A stretch of 64,000 nucleotides of DNA from Ephydatia muelleri. Lineage: Eukaryota; Porifera; Demospongiae; Spongillida; Spongillidae. The stretch covers positions 448,320 to 512,319 of the forward strand of contig JABACO010000017.1 in the NCBI GenBank assembly GCA_013339895.1, in the 5' to 3' direction. Under the pieces are notes generated by a model that saw only the letters and a program-made list of their open reading frames with translations, did not search any database and had not been told where the DNA came from. Made by a program: the position numbers and the translations under genes. Every line of letters starts with the position of its first letter. Within the stretch, counting starts at the first letter, position 1. Positions 1 through 9,681 of this stretch are shown here, one piece after another.

Positions 1-54
1 ATGTGATGAATTTAAATTGGTGTGAATTGGGTCACTGGATCGACCCCAAAAACA

Positions 55-348
55 GGAGAAATTGAACGTGCTGATAATTGGAAGGAACGCTTTCACCACC
101 TAAACCACTCGTCCCACAACTACCTTCGCATCACGAGGATCCTCAAGTGTCTGGGAGAGATGGAGTATGAGTATCTCAAAGCTCCCTTCCTGAGGTTTGT
201 CCTCCATGAGGCCATTGTGGAGGGCACACTGGACCATACACTGGACAGCTGCATCAACTACTGGCTAGAAGTACTCAAGGATGACCAGGAGCGGGCTGAT
301 GTTAAGACGCTTGCAGCTGAACTACAAGGCACAGTGAAGGAACTCTAA
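55..348 (+). CDS. OGFR-like: Opioid growth factor receptor (OGFr)-family protein, 3' terminal exon (partial)
   Basis: The exon follows an acceptor (aaaaacag at about 47-54) and ends at TAA 346-348. The start NWKERFHHLNHSSHNYLRIT and the following segment ILKCLGEMEYEYLKAPFLRF correspond to the end of the OGFr conserved domain, where vertebrate OGFR has a similar NYQKRFQNLN...NNLRITRILKSLGEL arrangement. OGFr-domain proteins in vertebrates bind met-enkephalin and act at the nuclear envelope; that role is not shown here. Only this exon lies in the window and the 5' part is upstream of base 1. The protein ends shortly after the domain, so the long repeat tail of mammalian OGFR is absent. Confidence 0.8.
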   Translation, partial: GEIERADNWKERFHHLNHSSHNYLRITRILKCLGEMEYEYLKAPFLRFVLHEAIVEGTLDHTLDSCINYWLEVLKDDQERADVKTLAAELQGTVKEL

Positions 349-418
349 ACTGCTCTCATTATACCACGGGTCTGTTTTGCTTTTTGAGTGTCAGCACTTT
401 GAGTGTGTATTGTAACAA

Positions 419-556
419 TGGGTTTACTGGTTGTAACGATGGGTTTACTGGTTGTGGTTTACTGGTTGTGGTTTACTGGTTGTAAGAATGGGTTTACTGG
501 TTGTAACAATGGATTTACTGGTTGTAACGATGGGTTTACTGGTTGTAACGATGGGT
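419..556. repeat. 21-bp tandem repeat
   Basis: About six to seven imperfect copies of a 21-base unit (ggtttactggttgtaacgat plus g) lie just downstream of the OGFr stop. The rest of 349-1033 contains no ORF I can support, apart from the CA tract at its end. Confidence 0.8.
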
Positions 557-900
557 TTGTACTACCAGCAAGATGCTAATTGTTTGTACAATACCAGGTG
601 ATGTTAATATTCAATTTGTTTGTTAGCTTTGGTATTAATTGGATGTTTATTTTTTACTATTTTACTATGCCAATAACAGTATGTACCTACTGTATCTTGG
701 TGCGCATGGGATTGGATGTTCGCAGTGTACTCACTCCATCATGTGGGGAAGGAGCAGGTGGCTGACCCTCTACCACACCTTGTTACAGCACTATGCCTGC
801 ACCTTTAACCCTGTGTGCACGCACCCCACACCAAACTGCACCAGAATGGATACCATGTAGGAAGAAAAGCATGCACACTAGCATACACAGCAACACAAAC

Positions 901-940
901 ATGCACACACCCACACACACACACACATGCACACACACAC

Positions 941-997
<57 letters not shown>
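901..997. repeat. (CA)n microsatellite
   Basis: A CA-dinucleotide tract with a few interruptions, lying in the short space between the OGFr gene and the KIF17 stop codon. All ORFs across it are repeat artefacts. Confidence 0.95.
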
Positions 998-1033
998 CAT
1001 TTAGTGATTGGGTTGCCACGGCTAATGGCCAAT

Positions 1034-4000
1034 TCAGACAGGGGGCCTTCTGGTCCCCTGTAGTGGCTGCAGATTCTGCTTCTTGCGACCGTTCATCTTC
1101 TTCTCCATCTTCTCAATCAGCCCTTCCTGCTCATTTCTAGGGGAAAGCCCCTGGGCTACACTCGCGGGCAGGGCCTGGAGCTTGCTGGGACGACGGGAGT
1201 AGCCCGGGTCCATCATGATCTGGGTCTCTACCCCGTGGATCGTGGCTGCCATGGCGACGGGAGCCGTCTGGGCCCCCTGCACCCCTTGTTCCCCTGGTCC
1301 AGACGAGGCCTTGCCCCCTAGAAGTTCCATGGCCCTCTTGGGCTTGAAGTAGTTCGGTTCTTCCACCTTTTGCAGTTGATGCAGAAATTTATCCTCTGAT
1401 GCCATTTTGGGTGAAGTCAGAACTCCATTTGGAGCTGACCCTAGACCTCCCCCATTCAGAGCCAACCCTCCATTGTTCGGGGCTTCCTGACGAGAAGGCT
1501 TGGAGGAAGGCTTGGTGAGTGTTGTCCGAGAGTCAACCGGTGCCAGGCTGGTGAGGCTGGATTTGGTGAGGACGAGCTGGGGCAACTCCCACCTCCCCTC
1601 GTCCTCACACCACGTGGCCTCGCTCTTGACCTTGTCGATGTTGAAGTAGTTGCAGTCCCTCCTCAGGCATGGCACCACAGTTTCCAGCAGCTGCTCCTGC
1701 AGCTTGATGGTCTGCTCCAGCTTCCGGATGGTCTCCAGGAAGTCTTGTCTCTCTAGCTCAAATTCTGCGCCCAGATCCTTGATGTCCTCTTCAGCAGACC
1801 TCAGCTTGGCATGTGACCTCTCCAGGAGCTGGGTCTTTACTCTGACCTCGTCTGGGCCGGAGGAGGAGGGGGGGTAGGTCACATGATACCGGGCCCCCTC
1901 CCTCTTCTTTGTTGTTGTTTAGTCTTACCTGTGAGGGAATTGAAGATTCTCTCAATGATTCCATCGTCATCCATTAGCTGTTGCTCATTTGCCTTTCTGA
2001 GCTGAAGTGACCTGTCATCTGCCTTCTGTCTTCTCTCCTCTAATGAGGCCTTCAGGGTGTTGTTACCTGGGAGAAGGGAGGAGGGAGGAGAGAGAAGGAG
2101 GAGGGAGGAGAGAGAAGGAGGAGGGAGAAGAGGAGGAGGGGAAGGAGTGAAGGAGCAACGAAGGGTGGCAAAATGCAGGTGTTCATGTACATTTTTAGCT
2201 ATGACTATTCTGCTCATGCCTTCTGAATTGCAGTCATTCAAATTCTATCCCCATACTCCATACTCTCATTCCCATACCACACGGTACATACCAGCCTTCT
2301 CTCCTCCAATCATTTCCTTCTGCAGAGCCTCCAACTTCCTCAACGCATCCTCGTGCTCTCGCAGGATGACACGGTCATCAGGGGGCGGGGCTCTTTCACC
2401 AATGGGAAGCTTCTCATCAGAAGGAGAGGGTAACCCCTCAGTGGGGCTACTAGCACCAGGTGTCACACCAGCACCTGGTGTCATGCCAGCACCAGGTGTC
2501 ATACCAGCACCAGACACCTGGTCTCGTGTTGGTGACCCGAATGAGGTATCTGCATCTCCAGGTAGAAGAGTGGGAGTGGCCTGGGCACCCGTGCCTTGGT
2601 TACCGTACAGCCCTTCCGTGTCCGTCCCAACAGAGAATGATTCCTGTAGACCACACCCCCAACTTAGTGTACATACATAAATCCACAATTGTCTGCCTGT
2701 GTGTGTGCACACACATGTACATAATACGCACACACGCATACACACATATACACATGCATACACGCATGCACAGATGCTGCCATCATCGATGTTCCCATGT
2801 CACCCACCTACACAAGAACACCTTCACTTTGACCCTACCATGCACACACACAAACTCTAATTAATGCTACCTGGGCTGTCGGTTGGACGCCTGATGGTGG
2901 TGACGACCCAGTGGCTGCAGGCCCCTCCCCCTGGGCTTGGACCACCTCCCCCTTGAGAGCGGCCTGGGCCAGCTTGTCCTCGTATTCCTGCTGCACCCTC
3001 AGGAGGTCCTGCTGGAGGCGTGTCCTCCCGCTCTGCTCCTCCATGTACTGTGACCTCATCTCTGCCAGGCGACCTTCGTACTCTCGTCGAATGGCTTCCT
3101 TCTCTGCCTCCATGGCTTCTCTGTCTTGATGTGATTTGTCTGGCTTCTCAGGTGCATTGGCACCTGTGTTGGGAGTGAGGAGGGGAACAAGTGAGGAGGG
3201 GAACGAGTAAGGAGGGGAACAAGGGGACTAAAATATTTTTAAATGCCAATCAGCTTTTTTTTGTTTTGGATTTTTGGGAACAGGCTTATAACAAGATCAA
3301 TTCTTTTCATATGATGATGAGATTGCAATGGACAGATGTGTAGACTATTATTATGTGTGAGGTGAGATGATAAATCCTGTGGTGCTACGTAAGATACCAT
3401 AGTGTTATGAAACAAAATACTTTTTTTATAATATTGAAATATTGAGTGGTTTCCTGATAAAAGGATAAGCAAGAGGTGAGACCATATGTGTTTATACCTG
3501 CCAACTCCAATGGCATTCCACCTTGTTCCGTAAGCATCATCTTCAGTTTCTTTATCTCCTCCTGGTACTGTCTGAGCAGAGCATCCTTTGGGTCCTCGTT
3601 AATCTTGGGTTTGTTCTTGATATTCTTGGCCCTAATAATTCAAGTATAGGCCCAAAAAAAAAAGGACTTTAACCTCTATGCTAGACTTCTTTCGTTATCT
3701 CCCACTCGCTCTTACTATTCCCTCATCCATATCCTACCCTCTCACTCCTCACCTCCCTTGCTCTTTCCCTCCCTCCCTCCCTTCACCCTCCCTCTCTCCC
3801 TCCTCCCACCTGTTGGCATATCTCAGTGTGCTAAGAGTCTCTTCATAGTTGTTATCAGCTGGACTGATGCACGCCACCATCAGGGTCTTGGTGTTCCCTC
3901 CCAAGGACGACTGGAGGAGGCGTGTCAGCTTCGAGTCCCTATAAGGAATGTGCTTGGACTTGCCGTCCACCAGCGCAGATATCACGTTCCCGAGAGCCGA

Positions 4001-5352
4001 GAGAGAAAGGTTGATCTTTGTGGCCTCACGTAGACGATCACCTGGGGGTGGGGGTGGGGGGGAGGAAGGAGGAGGAGGAGGGGCAGTCTTACATCACAAG
4101 ACAGTACAGTTCTCTTCATCGGGATAACCACACCCTCACACATGTAAGGTGGCTTTTATTAGAACCTCTACTGCACCAGTGGTATAATAGGTGCACAAAG
4201 GGGAACGGTCATCAGATTTCAGTCATCCATCTCTCCCTCCACATTAAAGTTCCCCATGTCCTATGCCCAAGGTCCTTTCCCACCCCTTCCTTATCCCTGC
4301 TCCCTCCATACCCTCCCCACCTCCTTCCACACTCCCATCCCCACCTCCCTCCACACCATCCCCCTCCACACCATCCCCCTCCACACCATCCCCCTCCACA
4401 CATCCCACCATCCCCTCCACTCACCAGTTGCCTCAGTCTTGCTCTGTCTCTCGCTCCCGGCCAGGTCCACTAGATTCAACCGTCCCGCCTTCACCTTCTC
4501 CTCCCCATCCACCACGTCCATCATCTCCAGGTCTATGGTGAAGATGGAATGGGAACGAGACGACTCGGCGTTCATGGCGGTGGCCCCCACGGAGCGGTTC
4601 CTGCTGCCCAGCTCCATGATCCTCTCGAGGTCCCGCGTGTTCACCACCTTGTGGTAGGAAAGTCCCTCCACGTACACGCCCTTCTCGGGATGCTCGCGGA
4701 GCTCCAGCTTGGAGGTAGTCTTGTTCCCCTGCGCGAGAAGGTCCCGAATCTCCTCGTTGTAGATCTCCAGGTACGAGGCTCGGACGAGGAACTTGGTCTC
4801 CTCCGATACGGCGATCGTGTCGAAGACGTGGTAGAACACTCGCGGGATGACGCCTCTGTTCTCGTCGTCGTCCACGCCCATCATCGTGTAGCTCTTGCCG
4901 CAGCCCGTCTGCCCGTACGCGAATATGGTCCCGTTGAAGCCCTCCAGGACGCTGTCGACGAGAGGGAAGCAGATCTCCTCGTATATCTGCTTCGTCGTGT
5001 CCTCCACGAAGTACACGCCGTCGAAGCTGAACAGCTTGGGAGGTGAGGACTCGTCCCCATTCGGCTTCATCAGTTGGACTTGGCCGATGGAGGGGTCCAT
5101 GGCGATCACGGACTGCAAGTATGCGCGACACTAGTCAAACTACTGCGACAGGACTTTTTAAAAAGAGGTATTTAGTCACTGCATGTGTTACTTCGATCTA
5201 AATATTTTATTTTGCACAGCACCGTGCAAACTAGAGGAGGATTGGCTTTTTACAAAAATCTCTATAGGGATGCTTACCCGACAATCCAACTTCTGCTCTC
5301 GCTCATTGAAGGGCCGGCATCGGACAATCACCTTCACCGCCTCCGCCGCCAT
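1034..5352 (-). CDS. KIF17: KIF17/OSM-3-like homodimeric kinesin-2
   Basis: Complete eight-exon gene: 5278-5352, 4425-5112, 3810-4041, 3498-3631, 2871-3163, 2292-2643, 1929-2066 and 1034-1851, with consistent phases and GT-AG introns. It gives roughly 900 residues. The start [19 protein letters not shown] is a kinesin motor N-terminus. The P-loop is [14 protein letters not shown], switch I is [11 protein letters not shown] and switch II is VDLAGSER, followed by [20 protein letters not shown]. After the neck come charged coiled-coil segments. The C-terminal segment [20 protein letters not shown] resembles the end of vertebrate KIF17, which separates it from KIF3. KIF17/OSM-3 moves IFT cargo in cilia and dendrites in other animals. 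A proline/glycine-rich GAGMTPGAG repeat sits in exon 6. It is divergent from the gene at 5469. Confidence 0.93.
2057..2155. repeat. Purine-rich (GGAGGGAGGAGAGAGAA) repeat in KIF17 intron
   Basis: A short purine-rich tract lies immediately upstream of the exon 7 acceptor. Read on the minus strand it is an extended polypyrimidine tract. Confidence 0.7.
4310..4424. repeat. Minisatellite beside the KIF17 exon 2 donor
   Basis: Repeated ccctccacaccat units of about 17 bases start directly at the exon 2 donor of KIF17. On the minus strand they read as repeats of ggtgtggaggggg. The shadow ORFs through this tract are not genes. Confidence 0.75.
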
Positions 5353-5468
5353 TTTCACACGTTGATTATGCCTCTGTTACCATGGTGACGTCAGAAAACA
5401 CATAAGTACATGTACCGGCCATGTAGAGTAAGTTTCCCTTTGTTTTTATTTGGAAGAGTGGTTTGCTG
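5353..5468. promoter_or_regulatory. Bidirectional promoter between KIF17-like gene and small unknown gene
   Basis: The two ATG codons point away from each other with only 116 bases between them, so both 5' UTRs and core promoters must overlap this stretch or the nearby first introns. No TATA box is evident. The sequence contains tgacgtcag, a CRE-like match. The regulatory role is inferred from the layout. Confidence 0.6.
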
Positions 5469-6052
5469 ATGGCAGCAGCAAAGTAAGTAGCGTAGCGGGC
5501 ATGTAGTAGATCAATACTAACACACTCCCACAGGCTCGCACCGTTCAGATATGAAATTGGACCGCTCAGCGAGAGAACCCTAGAGGTATGCGTAGAGGGT
5601 AACGGCTACAAACCTGTCCCTGACATGGACACACTTCTGGAACTCCTACCGAACACCGATGTAAGCCCCACAAACCCTACTGAAGCATACACACTGTCGT
5701 TCTTGTGCACGTAACGTTACATAAACGTGTACTTGCTTACCGGCCGGTACAGTTCGCACGTGACAAGGAGCTGACGTTGCTCCTGTTGCAGCTGTCATTT
5801 GCCGTGGAGCTGGGTAACGCCACGCCCCACAAAGACCCGCTTAACATCACGTGGCTGGACGAGTTTCTCACTCACAAAGCAGAGAAGATGCGGACGGTGG
5901 CCCGCGCGGAGCCCGCCTTCCTCGACGAGGTGGACACGTTCCACCGCAAGATGCGCCGCCACACTCGCGCCAAAAACGTGGCCGTCTCCATGAGAAGCGC
6001 GATGTTGCGCAACGTGGACCAAGCCGCCCAGGACTACATCGACAGCCATTAA
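5469..6052 (+). CDS. Small conserved-looking protein of unknown function
   Basis: Three exons, 5469-5482, 5534-5660 and 5754-6052, join in frame to about 146 residues. The protein starts MAAAKLAPFRYEIGPLSERT and ends AQDYIDSH. The first exon carries only four and two-thirds codons. The middle holds a Leu-rich helix (ELTLLLLQLSFAVELGN) and the C-terminal half is basic and helical (DTFHRKMRRHTRAKNVAVSM). No signal peptide or membrane segment is seen. I do not recognise the family. It is head-to-head with KIF17 and its stop lies 78 bases from the end of RP2 copy B. Placed between two ciliary genes, it may be co-expressed with them, but that is only context. Clean splice sites and an intact frame support it being real. 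Confidence 0.7.
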
Positions 6053-6129
6053 GTCTGATTTGCGAAAAGTATAAACAACAAATAATGCATTTTAATTCTC
6101 TCTTTCGGGGGTTGGCGGTGCTCAACTTT

Positions 6130-7091
6130 CTATATGGGTTGACTCTGCATGCTTTCAGAGTCTAGCTTTTCGGCCATACTCTTGCTGATCTGCTGTCTGG
6201 TCAGCACTGCCAGCCTGGCACTGACCCACTGTGTAAAGCTCTCCACCTCTGCCGCACCTTGTTGTGGGGACGAGGACACGTAGGCGTCCACTCCCAGCCC
6301 GGACACGATCCCCCTGCACCTCTCCACACTGCCACCCCCATACACCTCCGCTACGATGCAGGTCCCCAGGAGGGTGTAGCTGGGATGGTGCGATAGCCAC
6401 TGGGCCTCGTCTGCGCGGAAGGATGACTCCACCATCTGGATGAGCAGCAGTGGTGACCCAGCCTATAGTAATGGTTGTGAAGGTGTGGTTGTGATTGTGG
6501 TGTGGTTGTGATATGTGAGGGTGTGGTTGTGAGGATATGTGTGGTTGGGAGGTGTGGACATGAGTGAGGGGTGGATGTGAGGGGTGTGGAGGTGAGCAGA
6601 TAATTCCATCAGACCTTCATAATAGACCCTTTCACACTCACCGAGCTCTGGTGCTTCAACTGGTGCACGAACTGGGCTACTTTGTTCCTGACATTATCTG
6701 CATTGCAATAGAACACAACCATACACTCCTGAAGGGGACGAGGGAGGGGGAGAAAGGTAACTACGGTAACATTGCGCAGTCCTTTCCATCCTCGTACCTC
6801 CCCTGGTGGCTTCTGCTTTGGACCAATGGTGTGGGGAACGATGCTGTTTTCTTTGGAGAACGAAATGGACACATCTCCAAGAAGATCACGACCAGGCAGC
6901 CCCATAGACGCTGTGGTCTGGGGGCACATCACATGGGGATGATGGGGAGGGGAGGGTGGGAGGAGCCAACGTACCTCAGGAGGGTAGAGTGTCCACGTGC
7001 TCTGATCGTCATCCTCTGCCTTTGTGGCCTCACTGATGTAACTCCAGAAGTTGGTAAAGACACCAAGACCAGCGGCATCAAGCTGCCCTGG

Positions 7092-7169
<78 letters not shown>

Positions 7170-8138
7170 CTTAATAGGAGGTGACACAGAAAGATGGCTC
7201 CTCCTCCCACTAACTGGCTGCACACTTTGCGTGTTGTGTTACAATAACATGAGCACACACACAAAATAACCACATGGGAGGGGGAAGAGGAACTGTGTAG
7301 TGGTCCAATTTTATGGTTGCCTGAATCTGAAAATGTAACATCAGCCACAGGAAACTACTATTTCAATGACTGGTGAGTTCATGAGGGGAAGGCCTCAAAT
7401 TGAAGGCCAATATAATGAGATTTCTGGAAGAAAAAATTGTCCACATTGATTTAAAATAAAATCTTTTTCTTCCAGTAAGTACATTATCAAAAATGGTGTA
7501 GGCATGCTGAAAGTCGTGAACTTGGCCTTGTTCCCAAGTCAGATTCATGCAGTGTGACCCAACTATGTATTTAATTACAGTGTAATTAATTACTACTTGG
7601 TTATTTAAACAGCTGCACTTCTAACAGGCTAGAAATGAACAGTGTGCAGTTGTAATCAAAGCCACAAATTGTGTGTGTGTCCATGCTAAGGGGAGAGGAG
7701 GTGGGTGTGGCTGAGGGGAAGGTAGGTGTGGCCGAGGGGGAAAGAGGTGGGCGTGGCCAGGATTTTGCACATGACTTTATTCTGCACCTTCCATCTTAGG
7801 TGAAAACAATAACAACATTGGAGCATTGTTGTCACGGGATGCAAACACGCCAAAGTTACGTGCCTTTCAGCTGAGTGTAGCTACACTGGAGACACCCAAA
7901 CATCATGTCCACAGAGGATCGGAGGAGGGGCTGGGTGGGGCAGAGGAGGTGGAGCTCACAGTGGACGCACCACCTGGCCACCACCTGCCGAGAGGCCGCA
8001 AAGAGCTGGCAGTCCACGCAGTCATCCAGGAGCACACTGAAGGAGGGGGAGGAGGGAGGTGTGAAGGAAGGGAGAGGTGTGAGGGTATACGTGTTGGCAC
8101 AAAAAGATCACTGACCTGAATAGAACTAAATAGACCAT

Positions 8139-8182
<44 letters not shown>

Positions 8183-8574
8183 CCACTACTGCACCAAGGG
8201 GCACATATTGATGCACCTCTTAGGGGCACATATTGATGCACCTCTTAGGGGCACATATTGATGCACCTCTTAAACTTCCCTCTCAAACATTGAACCAAAA
8301 CTTGTCCTCAACAATAGTGGTTTCTGACCTTTCTAATCCAACCCTCCCCATTCTCCCCCCCACTCACCGTTCCTTGCAGGCACCCACAAACACCTTGCAG
8401 TTGGTACAGTCTTGCACTGTCACTCGAGAGACACAGTCCAGCAGCAGTATCGTGCAGTTCCTACACTTCTGGACCACAAAGGATCTTCCCGCCAATTGCC
8501 GGGGCAACCGTACAACAGTCTCCCCGTCCAGCTGGACTGCTGCGTCCATAACGTGAGGCAGCTGTCTGCTTCCC
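6130..8574 (-). CDS. RP2-like: RP2-like protein (TBCC domain plus C-terminal NDK-like domain), copy B, 5' exon not found
   Basis: Exons 8368-8574, 7864-8036, 6975-7087, 6798-6917, 6642-6728 and 6130-6462 align to XRP2 from the TBCC domain to the end. The segments RSFVVQKCRNCTILLLDC and VTVQDCTNCKVFVGACKER show the Cys-rich beta-helix. CPTQPLLRSSVDMMFGCLQC is the conserved C-terminal strand of the TBCC fold, and AEVYGGGSVERCRGIVSGLG belongs to the NDK-like half. RP2 is the GTPase-activating protein for ARL3 and is involved in releasing lipidated ciliary cargo. The 8368-8574 exon needs two bases from an upstream exon, but no Met-Gly-Cys exon was found between 8575 and 9522. Exon 7864-8036 appears to use a GC donor (CTGAAAG followed by gcacgt). 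Its reading frame is otherwise intact, unlike copy A. Confidence 0.8.
7090..7167. repeat. (CA)n microsatellite in RP2-B intron
   Basis: An uninterrupted CA tract abuts the acceptor of the 6975-7087 exon. On the minus strand GT repeats serve as the sequence before the acceptor atccag. Confidence 0.95.
8142..8272. repeat. (CA)n tract followed by three 25-bp direct repeats
   Basis: A CA tract at 8142-8180 is followed by three copies of a 25-base unit beginning ggggcacatattgatgcacc, at about 8198-8272, all within an RP2-B intron. Confidence 0.9.
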
Positions 8575-8781
8575 CTGTGTTTAATTACAACCAGAAACAG
8601 TTACATACTGCTTAAGGGGACAGGGACACATGGTTACCACACCCATAGGTGATGATTTATGCGACCCACAGATTCAAGATACATTCATGGAACCAGATAA
8701 TAATTGCAGCTAACTAACTACATGTAAGTCTGTAGGAATAACAATGGCACTGTGTTTTCATTTAAAGCACATCCTGGCTGA

Positions 8782-9012
8782 TTAACTCTTTCGTGGGCAC
8801 AGCCAATTATTACGGTACACATGTACAAAAAAAAAAGTGTTGTGCATTGCAGGAAAACGTAGTTAGCAAACAACTTACATTATATGACCAGGTAACAACT
8901 GATCCTGATCAATATGTTGTTGTCTACAAAGTGTGAACTATTTAGATAAACAGAGTGGCTTTAGTACAGCACCTGCGGCGTAATATTGCTCTGTTGCCCG
9001 TGAAAGAGTTAA
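8782..9012. mobile_element. MITE-like element, copy 1 (TTAA-flanked, 231 bp)
   Basis: The element is bounded by TTAA on both sides. Its ends are inverted repeats: ctctttcgtgggca on the left and tgcccgtgaaagag on the right. The interior has no coding capacity. A second copy in opposite orientation lies at 16274-16500. TTAA target duplication is typical of piggyBac-like elements, but the terminal bases are not diagnostic enough to assign the family. It lies just upstream of the first visible RP2-B exon. Confidence 0.8.
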
Positions 9013-9059
9013 GAGAAACTAAAACATCTACTGATTCTGCCCACATGTGTACATCTACT

Positions 9060-9215
9060 ATCTCAGTATAGTGGTTAGTATAGTGGTTAGTATAGTGGTT
9101 AGTATAGTGGTTAGTATAGTGGTTAGTATAGTGGCTAGTATAGTGGTTAGTATAGTGGCTAGTATAGTGGTTAGTAAAGTGGTTAGTATAGTGGTTAGTG
9201 TAGCGGTTAGGTTGG
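9060..9215. repeat. 12-bp tandem repeat
   Basis: About a dozen near-perfect copies of tagtatagtggt lie between RP2-B and the V-ATPase C gene. The minus-strand ORF of NHYTNHYTNHYT repeats is an artefact of this tract. Confidence 0.95.
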
Positions 9216-9522
9216 TTGCAGTACAAAGGGTTCTTTAACCTGAACTACAAACTGATGAGCACTGATACTTCCTAAAATAATCAGATAATCGAAGTTGTCC
9301 ACGTCTGTACCAGATGGTGCTTAAAGCAGGCCCCCAATAGGGTCACAAGGCCGTGATGATAATCTCCATTGAGAACTACCTCTGCCTCACACCTCCCATC
9401 ACCTGCTTTTGGTAAGAGTAGACCCAGTGCAAGGAATCCATACAATTCACTCCCCCAGCAGGTTGCACATAGAGAGGCATGAGGCTGCACGAATAGCAAC
9501 CAACCCCTTGGCTCCAGCCAAC

Positions 9523-9629
9523 TTACCTTCTAGGATGGGCAACGTGTTTAGATGACTGTACAATGTGCGTTGCAAACATGACAAAGGGATGGTAGTCCGA
9601 TTCCAGTACCTGTCCTCCTGGAATCACCA

Positions 9630-9681
<52 letters not shown>

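Noticed and set aside
9281..9499. Minus-strand ORF of 72 codons between RP2-B and V-ATPase C
   Set aside because: Tested as a possible RP2-B first exon. It lacks a Met-Gly-Cys start, the needed phase and any family similarity.
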